NCBI GenBank assembly: GCA_965232465.1
Contig: OZ246977.1
Coordinates: 1 to 64,000 of the forward strand
Length of the DNA: 64,000 nt
DNA from: G965232465 sp965232465
GTDB taxonomy: Bacteria > Pseudomonadota > Alphaproteobacteria > JAQWUY01
Direction of reading: 5' to 3'
The notes under the pieces are model-generated. The model ran no database searches and had not been told where the DNA came from. It saw only the letters and a list, made by a program, of their open reading frames with translations. Positions 46,432 to 54,798 of the stretch are shown in pieces. A program made the translations under genes and the position numbers. How positions within the stretch are numbered: position 1 is the first letter of the stretch; the number at the start of each line of letters is the position of its first letter.

Positions 46432-47787
46432 CTATGTTTTATTGTGTAAAAATGTTTGTATTGTTTGTTTTATGTCCTGTACATCCGCCCGCACCCATTC
46501 GTGTTTATTTTCGAATGTGTTGTGAATATGTTTTTCCAATGCCTGATAATGGGGGGTTAAAACACTATATTCCTCTTTATATCCCCGGTTTGGATCGCTA
46601 GTTTGATAGGCATTAAGGCGTTGTTTTAAATTTAGAGCTATCCCCACTTTATATTCATTGGGATAGGCACTGTTTGAGATCACATATACATATTTTTGCC
46701 GTTGTGTTTGACCGCCATTATCGGTGCGGTGGGGGGCATCGGTGCGAAAATGGACTTGATTTTGATATTTTAACATATCATTTTTATCGGAAACTTGTGT
46801 TTCGAGTCTTTGTCGTACCAAATCATATGCCTTAACCGATATGTCGATACCTATCCACTTGCGGTGTAATTGTTCCGCAGCAATACAAGTGGTGGCACAG
46901 CCACAAAAAGGGTCTAACACCATATGGTCTTTATCTGTTGATGCTTGGATAATACGGTGTAATAAAGCCAGAGGTTTTTGTGTGGGGTATCCTGTGCGTT
47001 CTTTATTTTTACTTCCCCCAAGTATTTTTATGTCATCCCAATAATCACGCATTAAAGGTTTACCTTGTCTAAACTCCTTAGGCTTTAAATCTTTGGGGAT
47101 TTTATTATCTTTTATGGCTTGGTGGTACTTATCCCAATCAAAAACAGTTACCATTTTTTTGGAAAGGTTGGCATTATATCCTATTTTACGCCCTGTTTCA
47201 AAAGTTTTTAGGGATTGTTCCGTGGGATCAGAATATTGTTTATGAAAAATATAGTGTTTTGATTTTGTATAAAATAAAATAATATCCTTATTTTTCTGAA
47301 ATATTTTTGCCATATTCGGTAATTTTTTATAACACCAAGCAATCTCATTTTTAAAATTATCTTCCCCAAATATACAATCGAGGGTGATTTTAAGATAATG
47401 GCTCATGGTTGGGTCACAATGTAAATATAAACTGCCCGTATGTTTTAAAATTCTGTGGCATTCTATTAAACGAATAGCCATATATGTTATATAACAAAAA
47501 TTATAAGACTGTCGTCCATCGATATTTTTAATACCGGATAAAAAGTTATGTAATTTTTCATTGTCTTGCTGTATGGATTCGCCCCATTCTTGCTTTACAT
47601 CTTCGAGGCGAAACCAATCTTTAAAACTTGCCCCTTCGGCGGAGGATCCAATCGATGCGGTAAATTCTTTTTTTTTGTTAAAGGGGGGATCTAGGTATAT
47701 CAAGTCCATAGTATCTGAATCGAACCCCCCCAGCACCTGTAAATTATCGTGGCAAAATATGGTTCTGTTTTTTATATTGGGCTGCAT
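46432..47787 (-). CDS. DNA adenine/cytosine methyltransferase fused to a GIY-YIG (T5orf172-like) domain
   Basis: The first about 340 residues form a beta-class DNA methyltransferase: catalytic YLDPPFNKKKEF (DPPF at 33-36) precedes the AdoMet-binding VLDPFCGCATTCIAAEQL. The order of motif IV before motif I and the DPPF signature suggest N6-adenine or N4-cytosine methylation. The C-terminal about 80 residues (YVYVISNSAYPNEYKVGIA ... ALEKHIHNTFE) look like a GIY-YIG nuclease domain of the T5orf172 type. No restriction enzyme gene is adjacent. The gene is packed between addB (13 bp) and tsaE (0 bp) as if part of the operon. Confidence 0.85.
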   Translation of the reverse strand: MQPNIKNRTIFCHDNLQVLGGFDSDTMDLIYLDPPFNKKKEFTASIGSSAEGASFKDWFRLEDVKQEWGESIQQDNEKLHNFLSGIKNIDGRQSYNFCYITYMAIRLIECHRILKHTGSLYLHCDPTMSHYLKITLDCIFGEDNFKNEIAWCYKKLPNMAKIFQKNKDIILFYTKSKHYIFHKQYSDPTEQSLKTFETGRKIGYNANLSKKMVTVFDWDKYHQAIKDNKIPKDLKPKEFRQGKPLMRDYWDDIKILGGSKNKERTGYPTQKPLALLHRIIQASTDKDHMVLDPFCGCATTCIAAEQLHRKWIGIDISVKAYDLVRQRLETQVSDKNDMLKYQNQVHFRTDAPHRTDNGGQTQRQKYVYVISNSAYPNEYKVGIALNLKQRLNAYQTSDPNRGYKEEYSVLTPHYQALEKHIHNTFENKHEWVRADVQDIKQTIQTFLHNKT

Positions 47788-48246
47788 TTATTTATCCTGT
47801 GTCAAGGTTATATCCTGCATATGTGCGTGGTGATTTTTATAGGTTTGTATGTGCATATTGCGGCTGTTTCCCATACCTGTAATTGTTATCTGCATGCTGT
47901 CGGGTGGCAGATAATGGCGGGCTTTTTCTGCCCATTCAATAAGGCTAATACCGGTATAAAATGCCTCTTCGACCCCCAGTTCAAATATGTCGTCCGCACG
48001 CTGTAAACGATACCAATCCATATGCCATATATCACCGATGGGTGATGGGTAGGTTTGTACCAATGAAAATGTGGGACTGGGGATAAATATATCCCCCAGC
48101 AAATAGCGGATAACTGCCCGGGCAAGAGTCGATTTCCCCGCCCCTACGGCCCCATTTAAGCACACCACATCGCCCGTTTGTAAACATCCGGCAAGGACAG
48201 ATGCCAATCTGTCGATCTGTGGTAAAGATACCCGTATTGTATTCAT
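47788..48246 (-). CDS. tsaE: tRNA t6A biosynthesis ATPase TsaE
   Basis: TsaE is the ATPase that drives the TsaD/TsaB complex making threonylcarbamoyl-adenosine at position 37 of tRNAs reading ANN codons. The P-loop is NGAVGAGKSTLARAVIR, and SPTFSLVQTY and WHMDWYRL are family signatures; EWAEKARHYLP closes the active site. I choose the ATG at 48246 because it overlaps the preceding stop by 4 nt (ATGA), giving 152 residues. TsaD is in the same window at 52316; TsaB is not seen. Confidence 0.92.
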   Translation of the reverse strand: MNTIRVSLPQIDRLASVLAGCLQTGDVVCLNGAVGAGKSTLARAVIRYLLGDIFIPSPTFSLVQTYPSPIGDIWHMDWYRLQRADDIFELGVEEAFYTGISLIEWAEKARHYLPPDSMQITITGMGNSRNMHIQTYKNHHAHMQDITLTQDK

Positions 48247-49244
48247 AATATCCACCCTGTATGGGGGGGAATCTGGGTTTCTAGTAATTTCATATATGGT
48301 TGGTTGTTGCCTTGTTTTTTGTATTGTACATATGCTTTAAGAAAGGCGGTTTTATCGGCGGGGATATAGGGTTCGGCTTTGGCAATATAGCCATCCACAG
48401 GTCCCCATAATTGTAACTGTGTGCTGAGTATTGCCAGTAATACCATGCCCATACGGTCGTTTTTTTTGAGGGTCTTTTCAAAGGGGACAATATGTGACAG
48501 GTCGGGCAATTTTATATGACGGCATGCCATACATATACGCCATTTTGCCGCTGCGGTTGGGGCGGATTTCCATGCCTGTAAAGTGGCGGTGCAGGCATCC
48601 GGGCTGTTGTGTGTAATGTGGGCATGGGCGGTGTAATAGGCCACTTCGTGTTTTAAATGTATGTCATTTACATACGATAAGTGCGTCAAAGCTTCCGCAA
48701 GCGTAGGGGCAACCGTCGATTCGTATATATACATCAGGGCGGGCATTTCAATGGTGTCATGGGTGGCATAAAACGCCCGCACATCCGCCAACATTGTTGT
48801 GTCGTTGTGGGTAATAACGGCGTGTATAAAGTGTTCCACATAGTGTGATTGTAAAACGGTTGTAATGTCCGTGTTGTATGTCCTATCCACATGATAGGAT
48901 ATAACCTGATACAAAGGGTGTTGTTTGCCAAATGCCTTTTTAAAGATGGGGGATTTTAGGGTGCGGTATGCCATGCCCCGGGTAATAAGCGGTACGGTGT
49001 CCATGCGTTTATATAAGGTACGGGTACGGGTTAGGTATACAATATGGGCATGTATCCAGCCAATGGTACGCAACAGATACCATACACCCACCACAAGCCC
49101 CACAATAAACACAACGCCCACCCATAACCGCATATGGACTTCATATGCATATGTATCGATAACGATCGTTCCTTCCAGCCCCATAATCCAGAAACCTATG
49201 GCAATCAGAATAAAGATTCGTATAAAAAACCATACGGTAGCCAT
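48243..49244 (-). CDS. HemY-like membrane protein with TPR-type region
   Basis: This 333-residue protein has two N-terminal membrane helices (about 5-25 and 40-60), followed by a helical-repeat region with A/W-rich repeats typical of HemY (TPR-like) proteins. Its position directly after hemC-hemD-mitofilin is the conserved place of HemY in alphaproteobacteria. HemY here means the TPR protein of the hem operon, not the oxygen-dependent oxidase of Gram-positives. The ATG at 49244 shares its first base with the mitofilin stop (TGATG). Sequence similarity is weak, so the call leans on context. Confidence 0.7.
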   Translation of the reverse strand: MATVWFFIRIFILIAIGFWIMGLEGTIVIDTYAYEVHMRLWVGVVFIVGLVVGVWYLLRTIGWIHAHIVYLTRTRTLYKRMDTVPLITRGMAYRTLKSPIFKKAFGKQHPLYQVISYHVDRTYNTDITTVLQSHYVEHFIHAVITHNDTTMLADVRAFYATHDTIEMPALMYIYESTVAPTLAEALTHLSYVNDIHLKHEVAYYTAHAHITHNSPDACTATLQAWKSAPTAAAKWRICMACRHIKLPDLSHIVPFEKTLKKNDRMGMVLLAILSTQLQLWGPVDGYIAKAEPYIPADKTAFLKAYVQYKKQGNNQPYMKLLETQIPPHTGWIL

Positions 49245-50500
49245 CACTCTGTTCCTTTATCTTGGGGGGGGGTTGTGTGTGGCAAGTTTTCCCATATGGT
49301 TTGTAATGCTTGTAATACCTGTTGCCGTTGTTCTAGGCGTTGTAGCAGGGGGGTTAGCCTATCGATCTGTAAAGGTTTTAAAATATCCAGCACCACATCC
49401 ATTTGGCTATTATCCAGTGCGGTATATAGCGTTTGCAAGGTGGTATTTTGTGATATGTGTTTTTCATTAGGGCTGTGCACTACAAATATAAAATGGGTTA
49501 TTTTTGCCCGTATGCGCTGCATCAGGGGGGTATTTTCGGTTATTTGTGATTCGATCACCGCTGGGGTAATGATAAACGCATTTTTATCAATCGTTTTACG
49601 GATTTCCGTATGGGGTATGATGCCATTTTTGTGGACGGTTAGGATGTCCCAAGCCTGTTGTGTGCGGGCGGTTTTGGGAAGGGTTAAGGTGGGCAAGATC
49701 TGGGCATAAGATTCCCCACTTAGCACCACCGCATATAACATACGCCACTGCATGGCATATATGCGGTGTATATCCGCCGATTGTTTAATTTGGGAAATGT
49801 CCGCCCGTACGGTGTTCATCATCGATTGTGTTTGGGCGTACAGATCCCCCATGGTATCGGATATATGCTGCATGTCTTGTAGCTGTTGTTGCAAAGTCGA
49901 TATATCCGATTGTGTGGTTGCTATGTAGGTGCTAAGGTTGGTGTTGACATTGGCAATATCCATTTGTAACGGTTGTAAAAACCGCTGTATATCCGCATAT
50001 TGTACAGGGGGAGGGGGGATGGAGAGACTGGTTGGGGGGGGGATGGTTGGCTGTGCGGGCAATCCCATTATATGCGGATACCAATAGGGTGTTGATAATA
50101 TCACCGCCCCCGCTGTTATAATGCTGATGGCCACAGTGCGTATCCAGAATGTGTGCCTCGATGGAGGGGGGGGGGCTTGTGTGTGGTGCGTGGGATTCGT
50201 GGGTATATCTGCTTGTATATTTGCCTGTACATGCGTTTTGGGGGCATGGGGCTGTGCATGGGATGGGGCAATATCGTATAGGGACATGTTAAAATTTTCT
50301 TTAAAATATGTATCGATGATATGTATACGATTATGGGGTATCATACGCCGTTGTTTCCATCCTTGTACGGTCGATACGGAAATATTTAACTTTTGGGCGG
50401 TGGGGCGAATACCCCCCATTTTTTCCAAAATTACATCGACGATATCCCCTTGTAAAGGGGTTTTTATATTGGGGGTTTCTGTATTATCGATATTCGTCAT
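49244..50500 (-). CDS. Mitofilin (Mic60)-like membrane protein with N-terminal helix-turn-helix
   Basis: Residues about 20-60 (MGGIRPTAQKLNISVSTVQ ... RRMIPHNRIH) form a helix-turn-helix of the carph-isopro type. A proline-rich linker, one membrane helix (TVAISIITAGAVIL, about 127-143), a periplasmic coiled coil (about 190-240) and a mitofilin-like C-terminus follow. Alphaproteobacterial Mic60 homologues lie in this same place, between hemD and hemY, and shape intracytoplasmic membranes. 418 residues. The start lies 17 bp inside hemD. The DNA-binding-like module on a membrane protein is unusual, but it is seen in this lineage. Confidence 0.78.
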   Translation of the reverse strand: MTNIDNTETPNIKTPLQGDIVDVILEKMGGIRPTAQKLNISVSTVQGWKQRRMIPHNRIHIIDTYFKENFNMSLYDIAPSHAQPHAPKTHVQANIQADIPTNPTHHTQAPPPPSRHTFWIRTVAISIITAGAVILSTPYWYPHIMGLPAQPTIPPPTSLSIPPPPVQYADIQRFLQPLQMDIANVNTNLSTYIATTQSDISTLQQQLQDMQHISDTMGDLYAQTQSMMNTVRADISQIKQSADIHRIYAMQWRMLYAVVLSGESYAQILPTLTLPKTARTQQAWDILTVHKNGIIPHTEIRKTIDKNAFIITPAVIESQITENTPLMQRIRAKITHFIFVVHSPNEKHISQNTTLQTLYTALDNSQMDVVLDILKPLQIDRLTPLLQRLEQRQQVLQALQTIWENLPHTTPPQDKGTE

Positions 50501-51239
50501 GGATATTATACTCCCGTTTTATATGGCGTAAAACTTGCACAAAGTTTGGATAATGGGCAATATGAATGTGGGCGTTTATAACCGATTGTAGCTTATCGGC
50601 AACCGCTTTGCTCAGGGCGAAAATATGTAGGTTTTCCGTTTGTAAAACATATTTTTTTACTATTTGGGCGAAAATATCGGCGGTTCTGGGCGACATTAAA
50701 ATCACCCCCCTAATGATGCCCATATGTATTTGCCGTTGTATGTGCGTGGATATTTCCATACAAGGGTGTACTGTATATATGGCTTCCCGATGCACAGTAT
50801 ATCCACAATCTTGTAACAATGTCCCCAAATCACGGGCAACAACCGTACTGGCGGGGTGGTAAATATACCCCTCCTTGGGGGATAATTTTTCTTTTATCAT
50901 ATCTGATAAGGATACCACATCGCCCCGTGCCGTATATATGGTGGTAAAATCATATTGTTGTGCGGTGGCACAGGTTACATCCCCCACCACAAATACGGGT
51001 ATGTGCCGATGCCCGCCCTTTTTTACATATGCCCGCACACCATTTGCCGATGTAAATACAACCGCTTGGCAGCTGTTTGTATCCATGTGTAAGGGGGTTT
51101 TGTTAAATGCAATCTGTAACAACGGATAACAAACGGATTTTATATGCAGTGCAGACAGAATTTGTATTTGATTTTGGGCATCAATTTTTGGGCGAGTAAC
51201 CCATATTTTATGTTGTTTTTTGTTTAATTTTTGTGTCAT
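50484..51239 (-). CDS. hemD: Uroporphyrinogen-III synthase
   Basis: HemD cyclises hydroxymethylbilane to uroporphyrinogen III. The family is poorly conserved in sequence. Here KIWVTRPKIDAQ at the start, VVFTSANGVRAYVK, VFVVGDVTCATAQQYDF and FALSKAVADKLQ fit the two-domain fold. At 251 residues it has the right size. It lies 15 bp after hemC on the same strand, the standard hemC-hemD order, which makes the call secure. Confidence 0.9.
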   Translation of the reverse strand: MTQKLNKKQHKIWVTRPKIDAQNQIQILSALHIKSVCYPLLQIAFNKTPLHMDTNSCQAVVFTSANGVRAYVKKGGHRHIPVFVVGDVTCATAQQYDFTTIYTARGDVVSLSDMIKEKLSPKEGYIYHPASTVVARDLGTLLQDCGYTVHREAIYTVHPCMEISTHIQRQIHMGIIRGVILMSPRTADIFAQIVKKYVLQTENLHIFALSKAVADKLQSVINAHIHIAHYPNFVQVLRHIKREYNIHDEYR

Positions 51240-51254
51240 GTTTATATATAAATC

Positions 51255-52193
51255 TTAAATCCATCCCAATTGCTGTTTTATATTTTGCCCCATTTTAAAC
51301 GCATTGTCAACCGCATTTGTTACATTATAGGTTTTTTTGTATGTATGTGTGCGTTTGTGTATATGTGTTTTATTTAAGCAGGATACAAATACTTGTACGC
51401 ATACAGTATCCCCTTGTATGTGTGTATGTACGCCTATGGGGGAATGGCAATCCCCATCGATACCCGCTAACACCGCCCGCTCGATCATCACTTGCGTATG
51501 GGTGATGGGGTCGCATATGGGGAATATGCGGTTATAAGTACAGGTGTCATCGGTGCGACAAGTAATGGCAATTGCCCCTTGTGCGGCGGCGGGAATACAG
51601 GTGTCCACGGGCACCACCCCAAACGGCATATTTTCAATGGTATCGCCCGCCATGTCATATTGTAATCTGTGTAATCCCGCATATGCCAAAAGTGTCGCAT
51701 CGACTATACCTTGTTTACAGTGTTGTAAACGGGTTGGTACATTACCCCGTAATGGAACAATCCGAATATCCGGACGCAGGGCATGTATTTGGGCACGGCG
51801 GCGGGGCGATGAGGTGCCCAGTACAGCTCCGTTCCGCAGGTGGTGTATAGTGTGTGCCCCAATCAGCACATCCCGCACATCGGCCCGGGGTAAAAATCCG
51901 ATAATGCGGATATTGTCCGTCAGCTGTGTTGGTAAATCTTTGGCGGAATGGACACATATATCACAAACGCCATTTATAAGTGCCGTGTCCAATTGCTTCG
52001 AAAATAATCCTTTACCGCCTATGTCCCATAACGGTGTGTTTTTGATAGTATCGCCTGTGGTGGTGATTTTTATAACCTGTGATTCGATACCTATATGCCG
52101 TAACCTGTCGCCCACCATGCGGGCTTGCACCAATGCCAGTTGTGACCGTCGACTGCCCATACGCATATGGGGCACCTTAGAATCAGGGGACAT
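51255..52193 (-). CDS. hemC: Porphobilinogen deaminase (hydroxymethylbilane synthase)
   Basis: HemC polymerises four porphobilinogen units into hydroxymethylbilane on a dipyrromethane cofactor. Motifs are MGSRRSQLALVQA, CVHSAKDLPTQL, GTSSPRRRAQ, LRGNVPTRL and DGDCHSPIGVH, whose Cys holds the cofactor. The frame is open to 52265, but the ATG at 52193 gives 312 residues, the usual family size, with the normal short N-terminus. It diverges from tsaD; the interval contains the tsaD promoter. Confidence 0.93.
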   Translation of the reverse strand: MSPDSKVPHMRMGSRRSQLALVQARMVGDRLRHIGIESQVIKITTTGDTIKNTPLWDIGGKGLFSKQLDTALINGVCDICVHSAKDLPTQLTDNIRIIGFLPRADVRDVLIGAHTIHHLRNGAVLGTSSPRRRAQIHALRPDIRIVPLRGNVPTRLQHCKQGIVDATLLAYAGLHRLQYDMAGDTIENMPFGVVPVDTCIPAAAQGAIAITCRTDDTCTYNRIFPICDPITHTQVMIERAVLAGIDGDCHSPIGVHTHIQGDTVCVQVFVSCLNKTHIHKRTHTYKKTYNVTNAVDNAFKMGQNIKQQLGWI

Positions 52194-52272
52194 ACAGTAT
52201 ATTTTGTTAGGGTGTATTGTGGATTTCATGGGTATACTGTACATAATTTTATCGGCTGGTGCCATATTATTT

Positions 52273-52301
52273 TTTACTTTTTTTGGTTTTTACGATATAA
52301 T
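52273..52301 (+). promoter_or_regulatory. Promoter for tsaD-gpsA
   Basis: A perfect -10 TATAAT (52296-52301) lies 17 nt after TTTACT (52273-52278), ending 15 bp before the tsaD ATG, so the leader is very short. Confidence 0.65.
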
Positions 52302-52315
52302 ACGCCTAAGATAAT

Positions 52316-53401
52316 ATGCAACATGACACTATACACCATAACATCCTTGCCAACCCTATTGTGCTGGGTATTGAAACATCCTGTGATGAAACGGCGGCGG
52401 CGGTGGTTACCAGTGATAAACGGATATTATCAAATGTGGTATACACCCAATATGAAGAACACAAATTGTATCAAGGGGTTGTGCCGGAAATTGCCGCCCG
52501 CAGCCATCTGCAAAAATGCCAAACGGTAATACAAACCGCCCTTAGAGATGCCCACATGTCGTTGTCTGATATAACCGCTGTTGCCGCCACCACCGGACCG
52601 GGACTGATAGGCGGTTTATTGGTGGGGATGCAGATGGCAAAATCCCTTGCATGGACGCAATGTATTCCTTTTATTGCAGTCAATCATTTGCAAGCCCATG
52701 CCTTAACCGTCCGGCTAAGCGATACTGTGGCATTTCCGTTTTTGTTGTTGTTGGTATCCGGGGGACATACACAGATATTACAGGTAAATGGGGTTAATCA
52801 GTATATAATATTGGGCGAGACTTTCGACGATGCGGTGGGCGAAGCATTTGATAAAATCGCCAAAATATTACAGGTCGGCTACCCGGGCGGACCCGCCATT
52901 GAGAAACGGGCAAAAAAAGGCGATTATACCCAGATAAAATTACCGATTCCCCTGCAAGGTAAAAAAAATTGTGATTTTTCCCTATCTGGGTTAAAAACCC
53001 GTGTGCGTCAGTTGGTGCAACAACAATCGTATCTATCGCCCACATATATCGATAATATGTGTGCGGCTTTTCAGCATGCGGTGGCAATGCACTTACAAAG
53101 CCGGGTGATACAGGCGTTTGCCGTATTTAAACGCAACACCGGGCTGTGCCATCCGCCGTTTGTGGTTGCCGGTGGGGTTGCCAGTAATATGTATATACGG
53201 GATATTCTTGCCACCTGTGCCAGACAACAGGGATTTCATTTTTATGTGGCACCGGTGCCATTATGTACGGATAATGGGGCGATGATTGCCTGGGCGGGCA
53301 TTGAAATGTTGCAAAATGGGGGGACACACCCCCAAAACCTTACGGTACAGCTACATGCCCCTGCACATCCTAGATGGGGGTTGCAGGATATGTCCATATG
53401 A
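52316..53401 (+). CDS. tsaD: tRNA N6-adenosine threonylcarbamoyltransferase TsaD
   Basis: TsaD transfers the threonylcarbamoyl group to A37 of tRNAs. Signature blocks are LGIETSCDETAAAVV, the metal-binding VNHLQAHAL (His-x3-His), LLVSGGHTQI, GETFDDAVGEAFDK, GYPGGPAIE, VAGGVASN and CTDNGAMIAW. At 361 residues it is full length. The stop overlaps the gpsA ATG by 4 nt (ATGA), the usual coupling of these two genes. Confidence 0.96.
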   Translation: MQHDTIHHNILANPIVLGIETSCDETAAAVVTSDKRILSNVVYTQYEEHKLYQGVVPEIAARSHLQKCQTVIQTALRDAHMSLSDITAVAATTGPGLIGGLLVGMQMAKSLAWTQCIPFIAVNHLQAHALTVRLSDTVAFPFLLLLVSGGHTQILQVNGVNQYIILGETFDDAVGEAFDKIAKILQVGYPGGPAIEKRAKKGDYTQIKLPIPLQGKKNCDFSLSGLKTRVRQLVQQQSYLSPTYIDNMCAAFQHAVAMHLQSRVIQAFAVFKRNTGLCHPPFVVAGGVASNMYIRDILATCARQQGFHFYVAPVPLCTDNGAMIAWAGIEMLQNGGTHPQNLTVQLHAPAHPRWGLQDMSI

Positions 53402-54372
53402 CACATATACCCACAAAAATACCCATGAAAAACATAGCGGTTATTGGATCCGGGGCATGGGGTACGGCCCTTGCCATTCATATGGCAAGGTTGGGGCATC
53501 GGGTGCATTTATATTGCCGTCGGGCCGCCGTTGCCCATACCATTACCACCACTTGCGAAAATAGCGAATATTTACCGGGTGTATCGACGGGTTCGGTGAT
53601 TGCCACCACCGATACAGCCCCCATACACCGGGCGGATATGGTGTTTATTGTAACCCCATCGCAACATATGCAGCATGCCCTTGTATCGTTGCCGATTGCC
53701 CAAACCGCACAGGTCATTTTGTGTTGCAAAGGGATTTGTGCCAACAGTTTACAGCCTTTATCGACGGTGGCACAGCAATATTACCCGCATATCTCCGTGT
53801 TGTCTGGTCCCACATTTGCCATCGAAGTTGCCAAACAATACCCCACCGCCATAACCTTAGCGGGGGATACTACGGCCGCCCTTAAACCGCTTATATCGTC
53901 GCCTTATTTTCGTGTTTATGAAACCCCTGATAGGATTGGGGCATGTGTGTATGGGGCGTGTAAAAATGTGTTGGCAATTGCCTGTGGTATTAGTGTGGGC
54001 AAAAATTTGGGCGATAATGCCAAAGCATCGCTGATAACCCGTGGGGTAGCGGAAATAAGCCGATTAAACATCGCCTGTGGCGGGCAGAGTGCCACCGCCC
54101 AACAGCTGTGTGGATTTGGCGATATTGTGTTGACCTGTTCCTCCGTCCAGTCGCGCAATATGTCGTTTGGTATAGCATTGGGACAAGGGGCAAGCGTAGC
54201 ACAACTCTTAAAATCCCGTAAAACCGTTACCGAAGGGGTTATAAATGCCAAAATATTACAACAAGTTGCCGAAAAATATAATACGGAAATGCCCATATGT
54301 AATGCCGTATATCATATTATAAACGGTCATATATCCGTCGATACGGCGATTGAAAAATTGTTGCAACGATAA
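53398..54372 (+). CDS. gpsA: Glycerol-3-phosphate dehydrogenase [NAD(P)+]
   Basis: GpsA reduces dihydroxyacetone phosphate to sn-glycerol 3-phosphate for phospholipid synthesis. The NAD-binding motif IGSGAWGTALA, LSGPTFAIEVA, the catalytic Lys in YGACKNVLAIACG, and LTCSSVQSRN are present. I use the ATG at 53398 because it forms ATGA with the tsaD stop; an ATG at 53425 would match the family core N-terminus and is also possible. 324 residues, normal length. Confidence 0.95.
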   Translation: MTHIPTKIPMKNIAVIGSGAWGTALAIHMARLGHRVHLYCRRAAVAHTITTTCENSEYLPGVSTGSVIATTDTAPIHRADMVFIVTPSQHMQHALVSLPIAQTAQVILCCKGICANSLQPLSTVAQQYYPHISVLSGPTFAIEVAKQYPTAITLAGDTTAALKPLISSPYFRVYETPDRIGACVYGACKNVLAIACGISVGKNLGDNAKASLITRGVAEISRLNIACGGQSATAQQLCGFGDIVLTCSSVQSRNMSFGIALGQGASVAQLLKSRKTVTEGVINAKILQQVAEKYNTEMPICNAVYHIINGHISVDTAIEKLLQR

Positions 54373-54441
54373 GATATAGATTTTTATATATTTTTATGAT
54401 ATACTATCCCCCTTAAATATAATCTTATAAGGAGAAAAAAT

Positions 54442-54765
54442 ATGACAACAATAGCAGTTTCGAATGCGGATTTTGACGCAGTGGTATTAAAATCAGATAT
54501 TCCCGTATTATTGGATTTTTGGGCCCCATGGTGTGGACCGTGTGTGGCACTTGCCCCGGTGCTTGAAGATATGGCAACCGATCGCCAGGGGAGTTTAAAG
54601 GTGGCAAAAGTCAATGTGGACGAAAACCAAGAATTGGCGGCAAAATTTGCCGTACGGGGTATTCCCACTTTGCTGGTGTTTAAGGATGGGGAAGTTGCGG
54701 CACAAAAAGTCGGTGCCGCCGGCAAGACAGATTTGGAATCTTGGGTCGATTCAGTGTTAAATTAA
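54442..54765 (+). CDS. trxA: Thioredoxin 1
   Basis: This 107-residue classical thioredoxin has the redox site WCGPC at residues 30-34, a buried Asp in VLLDFWAPWC, and the cis-Pro loop VRGIPTLLVFKDGE. A strong AAGGAG lies before the ATG. In many alphaproteobacteria trxA sits beside addA, so its presence a few genes away suggests a rearranged version of that neighbourhood. Confidence 0.97.
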   Translation: MTTIAVSNADFDAVVLKSDIPVLLDFWAPWCGPCVALAPVLEDMATDRQGSLKVAKVNVDENQELAAKFAVRGIPTLLVFKDGEVAAQKVGAAGKTDLESWVDSVLN

Positions 54766-54798
54766 TATTGTTAAACGAATATCCTATATGGGGGTGAG

